Assembly (NCBI GenBank): GCA_025997155.1 | Contig: BNUF01000078.1 | Location: 1-10,771, forward strand | Length of the DNA: 10,771 nucleotides | From: Clostridia bacterium | GTDB lineage: Bacteria > Bacillota > Clostridia > Lachnospirales > WQUN01 | Reading direction: 5' to 3' | Part shown: positions 1 through 6,883 of the stretch, piece after piece | Numbering within the stretch: the stretch's first letter is position 1 | Layout: each line of letters starts with the position of its first letter | Program-made: the position numbers and the translations under genes | The notes under the pieces: generated by a model | Database searches by the model: none | What the model was told of the DNA's origin: nothing | The model's input: only the letters and a program-made list of their open reading frames with translations

Positions 1-1
1 T

Positions 2-193
2 ATGAGGTCGCAAATAGGCAAGTATAAGGTGAAAGACGCGGAGATAAGCGCTGGTTGGGAATTGGCGGGGGGTATAGAGTCGGACTCTAAAAAGCTTGAC
101 TATGTTGTAAGTGAGGTTATTAAAAACGGGATAAAGATTGACGGTAAAATTTACCAGTATCCTGTTGTGAAAGTATATATGTACTATACATAA
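2..193 (+). CDS. C-terminal end of an upstream gene, product unknown (partial)
   Basis: An open frame runs from the left edge to a TAA at 191-193. There is an ATG at 2-4, but any ribosome site would lie outside the window, so this is more likely the last 63 codons of a longer gene than a complete small protein. The visible part is mixed helix and strand, and its end (motif YQYPVVKVYMYYT) looks like closing beta strands. It has no signal peptide, membrane helix, cysteine cluster or motif I recognise. Only 14 bases separate its stop from the next start, so it is probably in the same operon. I cannot name a function. Confidence 0.6.
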   Translation: MRSQIGKYKVKDAEISAGWELAGGIESDSKKLDYVVSEVIKNGIKIDGKIYQYPVVKVYMYYT

Positions 194-207
194 TTGGGGG
201 GAATTTT

Positions 208-504
208 ATGAGCGACACGTCGGACGTTATACGTTTGCTTCAAACCATCGCTATTTCAGGCGCACTCTGGCTAATATTTGTGCTCGTTGGGTTCAAAATT
301 CTTATCGGGCTTGCAAAGCCTGAAAAAGCGTCTTCTTTGGTGCGGGTTTGTTATATGATTTTCATTGCCGCCGAAGCAGTGTTTCTGTTCTTCTTCAGCC
401 CCTACCGCCCGTTTTTAATCATCGGTATCGGGTTTTGGGTCACAATCATTATTATACTTATAGCCGTTATCGTTTTGTTGGTAACCGGTAGCCACAAATC
501 ATAA
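208..504 (+). CDS. small membrane protein with three predicted TM helices
   Basis: This is a 98-residue, very hydrophobic protein. Predicted membrane segments are at about residues 10-34, 43-62 and 68-94, separated by short loops carrying the few charges (KPEK near 38-41, SPYRP near 64-68). There is no cleavable signal peptide, catalytic motif or cysteine pair. The start is ATG at 208, six bases after a run of six G (196-201) that serves as the ribosome site. It lies 14 bases after the upstream stop and 15 before the tubulin-like gene, so it is very likely co-transcribed. I do not recognise a family. From its context it may be an accessory membrane subunit or anchor for the machine encoded downstream, but that is inference only. 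Confidence 0.75.
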   Translation: MSDTSDVIRLLQTIAISGALWLIFVLVGFKILIGLAKPEKASSLVRVCYMIFIAAEAVFLFFFSPYRPFLIIGIGFWVTIIIILIAVIVLLVTGSHKS

Positions 505-505
505 C

Positions 506-513
506 TAAGGAGG
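506..513 (+). promoter_or_regulatory. strong Shine-Dalgarno of the tubulin-like gene
   Basis: TAAGGAGG lies two bases after the stop of the small membrane gene and six bases before the ATG at 520. It is the best match to the 16S rRNA tail in the window, suggesting that the tubulin-like protein is translated efficiently. It also fixes the start codon. Confidence 0.85.
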
Positions 514-519
514 ATACAT

Positions 520-3500
520 ATGCGAAAAACACTTGTCTTAGGAGCGGGAGGTACGGGTGCAAGCGCGATACGCCGAATTCAAGACCTTGTTGAATGGCGG
601 CAGACCGACCCTGCCGAAAACCTCAAAAATATACAGTTTTTGGAAATAGACACCGACCCCGCCTCGTTCGCCGACTACGGGCATAATTTCGTGCCGCTCA
701 CCGTTTCCGCAGGCGATGCGGACAGATTCAAAGAAGAGGCCTCGAAGGGGCATCACCAGTGGGCGGAACGCGGCGAAATCGATGCTATATCGGATGGTGC
801 GGGGGCGACGCGTACAAAGGGCAAAGAGGGGTTTTTGCTCCACTACGACCAAATTGCCGACGAAATCAAGATGCGTCTCGAAAAACTTTACACAAACCAA
901 ATCCAGCCCAATGATATGGACGAAGACCAAAAAATCGTGAAGACTAAAATTTATATCGTTGCAAACTCTGTAAGCGGGACAGGGAGCGGTTGTTTTGTTG
1001 ATTTCGGATATCTTGTCAAGAAACTTATAAAAGAAAATCAAGTTTTCCACAATGACCCAACCCTCGACCTGACGCTTATCCTAACCTTGCCGACGCGTAT
1101 GGACGACCCCGCCAAACTTCGGAATTCTTTTTTCGCGCTTGAGGAACTTAACCACTATATGTCGGGGAACGTCTACAAAACAGAACACGCGACAAGTCTC
1201 GGAACATTCCTCACAAGCAGTGCAGAAGAACGCCCGTTTGATTATGTCTATCTTGTAGGACCTAAGCAGACGCGTCCGTTCAACAATCAGGAACTTGAAA
1301 ATATCATCGGAGAGTATATATACAACGACATATTCTCCCCATCGGCGGACAAACGAGACGGGCGGCGCGACGATATGAAGCCATTTATGAAAATCGGGCG
1401 CAAGGACAAGTTGGGATACGTCCAATGCTATATGACCTTTGGATTCTCAACAATCGAATATCCCGCTATGCAAATCGCGAAACTCGCATCCTGCCAGTAC
1501 ATTAAAAAGGCGTTGACCGAGTGGCGGCAGGATTTACCCTCCGACAACCCTTACGCCTATGACACCTTGTTTATGGAAAGCGGGAGTCATAAAAACACAG
1601 GCAGTATATACTCGCAGTTAATCAAAGAAATTAAAATCGACATACCGGGCGACAAAGCGTATGTCACAAATTTAAACAATATGATTTTCAACCTTAAAAA
1701 AGAGACTATGCAGAGATTCGAAAAAAGCGACTATGACACAAACGTCTTATTCGGACTCAAAGCCGCGTTAGACGCCGGTTTTGAGTCCCCCGACGGAATT
1801 ATGAATGGCTCGTACAGAAAAGGCATTGTACGCGTTGTCATATCCGAAAATTCAAAGATTCTCGCAAACAGTGCGAATTTTTCGTGGCATAAACTTATAA
1901 AAACAAATTTGCTTGAATATATGTTCAACAATCAGGGCGGGTTGGGCGTTGTAAAAAGCGTCGTCAACAAGATACTTGACACCCATTTGAACGAGATTGC
2001 CTCGAAGACCGTTGACACGACGAATTCCGAGGAAGCAAAGAAAAAAATGGACAATGTTATCGCGAATATAAAAAGCATACATTCGGACTGGCTTCTTCTC
2101 CCGGGAGGGTTGCGCAAAACCCCTCTCATCAAACTTGCGCGAAAATATGAAACCGCTCTCGACAGTTATATTCAGGCGCGTCTCGAGGAAACGACCGTGA
2201 ACGCCGCAAAAGAACTTGTTGTTACTTTACGTACAAAAATCGAGCAGTTCAAGAAGAATATTGACGAGTTCGATAACTATACAAACAAATGGATTGACGA
2301 CATAGTGCGCGATATTGACAGTACCTCAAATTTGAGGCTTCTTAACGGACACGTTGTGATGCAGTCTTCAATACCGACAATCGCGAACGAGATAATCGTC
2401 AGTTCAAGGCGGCGAACGGACGATTTTATAAAAGGCACGCTGCGTAATACGTTCAAACCGTTCCTTGAAAAAGACCGCTCCGCGTTCCCGCCGAATCTCC
2501 GCAAAAAAGCCCTTAATGACGAACGCAAAACATTTGTGTCCGCACTCAATGCGGAAAACAAAAATGTCGTCGAAGAATTTTTTAGAGAAGAAGACAACAA
2601 AAATCAAGCAGCGGACACACCGAAGGACTTCGTCAAAATTACCTCTAGAGAAACACACGACAAATCAGACCTCTTTATCAATATTATTCAAAGCGACAAA
2701 GATTTTGACAGAAACCGCCAAATTGACGAAAAGGAATGGTTCTTCTACCCCGGAGGAAGTACAATAAACAACTCTGGGGATTCGGAAGAAAATCGTTACG
2801 CGGAGATTTTGGACAGCCTGAATCTTATCAAAGACTGGGGGCAACAGAGCCAGGACAGTTATGACGCGTACACGATTCTGTTTCTGCGCGAACGAGGGTG
2901 TTTTCCTGTACGCTTCCTTAATATACTCAAAGACGACCAAATGAAAGACGCTGTTGCCCGAACGCGCGATTTTTCAAGCGAACGCATATCTAACACATAC
3001 CTAAGCCGAATCGATGTTGATTTTTTGCCTCTTGACATAATCGACGGCGCGAAGCTTAACGAGTTAAAGTTGAAACTGCTTTTATCCATAGTCGTTGGTG
3101 TTTTGGAGACAAATGGGGTGGCGTTTGTTTATGCGGACGACAAATCTAAAAAACAGGTATTTGAGGAGTTTGAAGACGTTCGTGTTTCAATACCGTCTGA
3201 GTATAAGGCGGGGGTTTATCGTCTTTACAGTAAATACTCGCATATCCTCGAAACCCTTGACAAAAAGATTGAAGAAAGCATCACAAAAGGTCCCAGTCTT
3301 GACTTTATCGAGAGGCTATATAAATTCGCGCTATCACCCACAACTTTCGGGCTTGTTTTGGGTACGACAAAAGACGAGATGGACAGGAACAAGCGGGAAA
3401 TAAGCGCGTTACTCAAAGACTATATTAAAAGCAAGCCCGACATACTCAAAGCTTGGAATGGAGTATACGAAGACGCTCCCATTGACGAAAAAAGTTCCGA

Positions 3501-3657
3501 ATTCTACCGATACTTCAAGAGGCCCGACGAAAATCACACCAGCATTGGTTGGTATTGCAAACGCTGCAACACCTTTCTCGGAGACAAACAGTCGGGCGGC
3601 GAACCTGATTTAAGCGTACTGCCAGAATTTGACAGAACCCACGTTTGCAACAGATAA
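520..3657 (+). CDS. large tubulin/FtsZ-superfamily protein (tubulin_2 / FtsZl-2-like)
   Basis: This 1045-residue protein is predicted to be a cytoplasmic nucleotide-binding, possibly polymer-forming protein. Tubulin-type loops occur in the expected order: GAGGTG at 8-13 (T1), DTDP at 44-47 after a beta strand (T2), GAGATR at 93-98 (T3), and SVSGTGSG at 150-157, matching the tubulin/FtsZ signature loop T4. A strand reading FDYVYLVG (240-247) and a conserved-looking helix after Y314-P315 follow. I could not assign a T7 catalytic loop, so GTP hydrolysis is unproven. Residues about 340-1000 are mostly helical and polar, a large extension absent from FtsZ. The C-terminus has C1013, C1016, H1041 and C1043, a possible zinc knuckle. 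The length and motifs suit the divergent tubulin_2 family, which is encoded beside vWA and OmpA proteins, as here. It is not the cell-division FtsZ, being about 2.5 times too long and in a different context. Confidence 0.85.
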   Translation: MRKTLVLGAGGTGASAIRRIQDLVEWRQTDPAENLKNIQFLEIDTDPASFADYGHNFVPLTVSAGDADRFKEEASKGHHQWAERGEIDAISDGAGATRTKGKEGFLLHYDQIADEIKMRLEKLYTNQIQPNDMDEDQKIVKTKIYIVANSVSGTGSGCFVDFGYLVKKLIKENQVFHNDPTLDLTLILTLPTRMDDPAKLRNSFFALEELNHYMSGNVYKTEHATSLGTFLTSSAEERPFDYVYLVGPKQTRPFNNQELENIIGEYIYNDIFSPSADKRDGRRDDMKPFMKIGRKDKLGYVQCYMTFGFSTIEYPAMQIAKLASCQYIKKALTEWRQDLPSDNPYAYDTLFMESGSHKNTGSIYSQLIKEIKIDIPGDKAYVTNLNNMIFNLKKETMQRFEKSDYDTNVLFGLKAALDAGFESPDGIMNGSYRKGIVRVVISENSKILANSANFSWHKLIKTNLLEYMFNNQGGLGVVKSVVNKILDTHLNEIASKTVDTTNSEEAKKKMDNVIANIKSIHSDWLLLPGGLRKTPLIKLARKYETALDSYIQARLEETTVNAAKELVVTLRTKIEQFKKNIDEFDNYTNKWIDDIVRDIDSTSNLRLLNGHVVMQSSIPTIANEIIVSSRRRTDDFIKGTLRNTFKPFLEKDRSAFPPNLRKKALNDERKTFVSALNAENKNVVEEFFREEDNKNQAADTPKDFVKITSRETHDKSDLFINIIQSDKDFDRNRQIDEKEWFFYPGGSTINNSGDSEENRYAEILDSLNLIKDWGQQSQDSYDAYTILFLRERGCFPVRFLNILKDDQMKDAVARTRDFSSERISNTYLSRIDVDFLPLDIIDGAKLNELKLKLLLSIVVGVLETNGVAFVYADDKSKKQVFEEFEDVRVSIPSEYKAGVYRLYSKYSHILETLDKKIEESITKGPSLDFIERLYKFALSPTTFGLVLGTTKDEMDRNKREISALLKDYIKSKPDILKAWNGVYEDAPIDEKSSEFYRYFKRPDENHTSIGWYCKRCNTFLGDKQSGGEPDLSVLPEFDRTHVCNR

Positions 3658-3672
3658 GGAGAAGGTATCTCA

Positions 3673-5139
3673 ATGAAATGCTATAACTGCGGCAAGGCAT
3701 CTGTTCGAGGGGACGATGTTAGATATTGCGGCGACTGCGGGGCGCGGCTCGTTCAGGAATGTCCGTATTGCAAAACCGAGAATCCTTATTCCAGTACGGA
3801 ATGTATTGATTCGGAGTGTAAAAAAGTCTTTTTGCGTTGCCCGACGTGCAATATCCTCTATAAACTCGGGCAGGAATTCTGTGAGGAATGTGGGAGGCTT
3901 CTTTACGCAGGTACGATTTTTTCCTCCTATGGAGTGAACGCGGAACGCAGCAATTGTGCCGCCGTTGCTTCGGCGTCAATGGACAAAAAACCAGACGACA
4001 TAGGGGCGCAAATAAGCGATATAGCTCTGAATATTACCGACGAAAATGTATACGCCTATTTTTGGAAGAAACACGGCGGCGAATCGGCGGTGCTTTGTTG
4101 CTATGACTTGAAAACAAGCAGGGATGTGTGGGGCAACGGCGATGTTTCCGTGGAGAGTATAGGCGTTTCGGAGATATTGTATTTTGACATACAGCCGCCG
4201 TATCTTGTCACATGTATATCCGACAAACAAATTATCGTAAACTATCTGACAGACGGGCGAATCGTTAAGAGAATAAACAACATTTCGGGGCAAAATTTTC
4301 AGATATGCATAGAAAAGAGAAAAATGTTTATTATGTATTATTTTGACAAAAAAGCCCACATTGCAGTGTGTGACGACGTAAATTTGAGTAATAATCCGCG
4401 TATTATAAAGTCATATCCTATGCTTGAACAAAAAGCGTCGGTTCAGGCGACACCTTTAACGGACGGTCCAAACACTTACTTTGCGGACTACGACGGGAAA
4501 ATACAAAAAGTCAGTGAAGATGATACGGTTAGGACGATTTCGGGAGAAACGGGCAGCGTCCTCCATATGGCACTTGATGCGGACAAAAAAACGCTTGTTT
4601 TCCTTCTTAAGAAAAGCGGGTCGAATATATGCGAATTGAGCAAAATATCAGTCGAGGCGGAAAACGCGCCGATTACGATAGCAAACGATTTGCAAGTGGA
4701 ACAACCTGGCTTTGTCCTTCACAAGGATATGATTGTGGTGTGCGAAAGAACGAACACGGGATTTTCGTTCAGGCATTACCCCCTTACGTCGATTAAGGGG
4801 TCGTCTTTTAAAGATGAGATACTTCACGTTAATCAGGCGAACAACGACAATTTGGAGGTTATCAAATACTACGCAATTGACCGCAACGGCGTTTTGGGGC
4901 TTGTGATACTCGCGAAATCCATAAACTCGCCACGCTTTTTGGCGGTATACGGAGCAAACTTCATAGGGAAAATCCTAAGTGCCCCCATCAAAAGAGATCT
5001 TCCCTCAAAAGATTTTTGCGTCCTGAGTGTCGGTGAAAAAATCCTTGTAGTTGACAAAAAGTCGGGGAGCATATCTTTGCATCAGGCTGATATAGGACCG
5101 AAGGGCGAGTATACTATTAAGGAACTCGAAAAGTTATAG
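3673..5139 (+). CDS. triple zinc-ribbon protein with a beta-rich, probably propeller, domain
   Basis: This 488-residue protein is predicted to be cytoplasmic, with no signal peptide or membrane helix. The first 76 residues hold twelve cysteines that group into three consecutive zinc ribbons: C3/C6/C19/C22, C30/C33/C44/C49 and C56/C59/C70/C73, the first and third ending in CxxCG. Residues about 100-488 are repeated beta strands, with units such as YCYDLKT-like and YGANF-like turns that resemble WD40 or PQQ-type propeller blades; this part is assigned by pattern only. Such proteins usually act as scaffolds rather than enzymes, and I see no catalytic motif. The start ATG at 3673 follows AAGGAG/GAAGG (3656-3665), which overlaps the stop of the tubulin-like gene, so the two are probably translationally coupled and their products may interact. 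Confidence 0.75.
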   Translation: MKCYNCGKASVRGDDVRYCGDCGARLVQECPYCKTENPYSSTECIDSECKKVFLRCPTCNILYKLGQEFCEECGRLLYAGTIFSSYGVNAERSNCAAVASASMDKKPDDIGAQISDIALNITDENVYAYFWKKHGGESAVLCCYDLKTSRDVWGNGDVSVESIGVSEILYFDIQPPYLVTCISDKQIIVNYLTDGRIVKRINNISGQNFQICIEKRKMFIMYYFDKKAHIAVCDDVNLSNNPRIIKSYPMLEQKASVQATPLTDGPNTYFADYDGKIQKVSEDDTVRTISGETGSVLHMALDADKKTLVFLLKKSGSNICELSKISVEAENAPITIANDLQVEQPGFVLHKDMIVVCERTNTGFSFRHYPLTSIKGSSFKDEILHVNQANNDNLEVIKYYAIDRNGVLGLVILAKSINSPRFLAVYGANFIGKILSAPIKRDLPSKDFCVLSVGEKILVVDKKSGSISLHQADIGPKGEYTIKELEKL

Positions 5140-5143
5140 GAGG
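5138..5143 (+). promoter_or_regulatory. Shine-Dalgarno that sets a TTG start
   Basis: AGGAGG begins inside the TAG stop (5137-5139) of the zinc-ribbon gene and lies eight bases before TTG at 5152. No ATG or GTG in this frame has comparable spacing, and the TTG gives a good signal peptide, so TTG is the likely start. Overlap with the stop suggests translational coupling. Confidence 0.8.
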
Positions 5144-5151
5144 TTATTTCT

Positions 5152-6867
5152 TTGCTGATAAAACGATTTTTTATCTGCCTTGCGGCTTGCTTTCTTTATA
5201 CGTCAGCAATTTTTGCCGAGGACACCCCTAACCCCGAAGAAGACGTTAAAAACCTTGAAGTTGTGGAGGTTTCAAAACAAGAAGATTACAGCACTGTTAT
5301 CCAAAAGATAATAAACAGCATAGCGGGACTTGAACACAGGAACGCGCATTTTTATATACTTCACGATGTGTCGGGGAGTACCGTCTCAAACGAGGTATCA
5401 AATCGTATGGCGCAGTTTTACGCGTTCCTTGACGAGAGTTTTTTTTGCGGCGGGGACAAGATTACATATATACCTTTTGAACGTCATGTAGATATGAATT
5501 TTGTACAAGGGGGAATGGAATATGTGGAACATAAAGATTTTCTCGTGCCTCCTGGGAAACTTCCCGCGGACGACTTGGGAACAGACTGGTATGAACCTGT
5601 CGTTCGCGCGCTTGAACAAATCGAAGCAGGTACGCCGGGGCATACTCAAAAAGACGAGATGCCCGTCGTTATTTTTCACCTGAGCGACCGTCTCGATAAC
5701 GACCCAGGCTCTGACCCCGATTCGTATAAGAAAACCAACGAGTTTGAGCCGAAAGATTACAAAAAATGGGTGGATATGCTGGAGAAGTTTAACTCAGATA
5801 TGCCCAAACTGCAGTACAGACTCCAAAGCCCCGTTATTGATTATACGAAACACGCCGAAGATTTTTATCTGACGATATGGTACGCCGATAACATTCTTGA
5901 AAAGAAATTTGAACCGACAAACTGGAAAAGGATGATTAACCGCGAGAGGATACAGGGTAAGGACACGATGCTCCCCGCCGACGACCAGTTATACAAAGTA
6001 ATGTTTCCGATTAACGCGGTTGCGGACGGCAACGGCGGAAAAACGACTTATAATTTTTATATGTCTCCCGACACAAATAAACTGTCCGAAGTTCTTCGGG
6101 ATAAGAATTCCAGTGAAATAAAAGACTCCGATGTATGGGTAATCAAAAACATTCCTATGATGAAATACCCGTCGTCAGACGACCAAGTTAAACTCGCGTA
6201 TGCGCTTGACAAGTATGAAATAGTGTCGCATTTTCCCCAGTCGAACATTCAACACGACGACCCCACTCCTCTTTTTTACTCCATACGTCCAGTTACGTAT
6301 TATTCGGAAACAGGAGCAAACGGCAAAAAGATAGAGGGGCAGTTTGAAGACCAATCGACAGCGAGACGTGAACTTGCTCCTATCACACTCATAACAAACA
6401 GCCAGGCGATTTCTTTGACACTGGCGTTAATTACTATTGTCGCCGCAATTCTTTTCGCGTTTCTGGTGGGCAAAAACTATACATTGGAAATTGATAAAAC
6501 CAAATATTTCCTCAAATCAGGCAGGAAAATTCTTGTGAAATGCAGTAAATCAGAAGAATCAACTTTAGAAGTGTTTTTTGTAAAAGCATTCCAAAATTCG
6601 CTTGCCGAAAAAGAAATTTTTGATATCGCGGAGACAAAAGTACCGAAATTGTTCAGAGGGCTTTGCGCACTTCCGTATCCCGGTTTTGAATTGGAAGACG
6701 CGCTGATTGGAAGCGGAGATAACACCGTGTCGGCAAGGCACGTCACGACAGGCGAACTTCTGCATATACACATAGATGTTACACATATAGGACGCGGTGG
6801 GATAACTGCTTTCTCGGTTCTTTTGCTTGTTTCATTCCTGTGCTTCGGGATTGCGTTTGCAAGTTAG
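5152..6867 (+). CDS. secreted, membrane-anchored vWA-domain protein (first copy)
   Basis: This 571-residue protein starts at TTG. Residues 1-22 form a signal peptide: K4 R5, then a hydrophobic core, with likely cleavage after IFA (22). A vWA domain follows at about 64-200 with a complete MIDAS metal site: D72-x-S74-x-S76 (DVSGS), T144 (in LGTDW) and D179 (in HLSDR). Such domains bind a divalent metal and protein ligands. A membrane helix lies at about 419-440, then a roughly 105-residue beta-rich domain, then a second hydrophobic segment at 551-570 at the extreme C-terminus. This places the vWA domain outside and the domain at 441-548 in the cytoplasm. It shares the motif DKITYIPF (102-109) and overall layout with the next gene. 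It may act as a sensor, adhesin or assembly subunit; the ligand is unknown. Confidence 0.85.
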   Translation: MLIKRFFICLAACFLYTSAIFAEDTPNPEEDVKNLEVVEVSKQEDYSTVIQKIINSIAGLEHRNAHFYILHDVSGSTVSNEVSNRMAQFYAFLDESFFCGGDKITYIPFERHVDMNFVQGGMEYVEHKDFLVPPGKLPADDLGTDWYEPVVRALEQIEAGTPGHTQKDEMPVVIFHLSDRLDNDPGSDPDSYKKTNEFEPKDYKKWVDMLEKFNSDMPKLQYRLQSPVIDYTKHAEDFYLTIWYADNILEKKFEPTNWKRMINRERIQGKDTMLPADDQLYKVMFPINAVADGNGGKTTYNFYMSPDTNKLSEVLRDKNSSEIKDSDVWVIKNIPMMKYPSSDDQVKLAYALDKYEIVSHFPQSNIQHDDPTPLFYSIRPVTYYSETGANGKKIEGQFEDQSTARRELAPITLITNSQAISLTLALITIVAAILFAFLVGKNYTLEIDKTKYFLKSGRKILVKCSKSEESTLEVFFVKAFQNSLAEKEIFDIAETKVPKLFRGLCALPYPGFELEDALIGSGDNTVSARHVTTGELLHIHIDVTHIGRGGITAFSVLLLVSFLCFGIAFAS

Positions 6868-6875
6868 ATTTAATA

Positions 6876-6880
6876 GGGAG
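6876..6880 (+). promoter_or_regulatory. Shine-Dalgarno that sets the start of the second vWA gene
   Basis: GGGAG lies only three bases before ATG at 6884. The spacing is short but matches that of the last gene (GGGGAG at 9827-9832, ATG at 9836). It favours 6884 over an in-frame ATG at 6827, which would overlap the preceding gene and bury the signal peptide. Confidence 0.65.
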
Positions 6881-6883
6881 ACG

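Noticed and set aside
538..1050. 170-codon open frame on the minus strand inside the tubulin-like gene
   Set aside because: It lies opposite a strongly supported coding frame, its protein shows no recognisable domain, and its cysteine- and arginine-rich make-up looks like a shadow.
520..3657. Housekeeping FtsZ
   Set aside because: The protein is far too long, the loop sequences are divergent, and the neighbours are not division and cell-wall genes.
5179..5190. Lipobox-like LAAC at residues 10-13 of the first vWA protein
   Set aside because: The hydrophobic stretch before the Cys is only about four residues, too short for a usual lipoprotein signal; ordinary cleavage after residue 22 is more likely, though not proven.
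6827..6883. ATG at 6827 as the start of the second vWA protein
   Set aside because: It overlaps the end of the first vWA gene and adds 19 residues before a clean signal peptide; GGGAG before ATG 6884 fits better.
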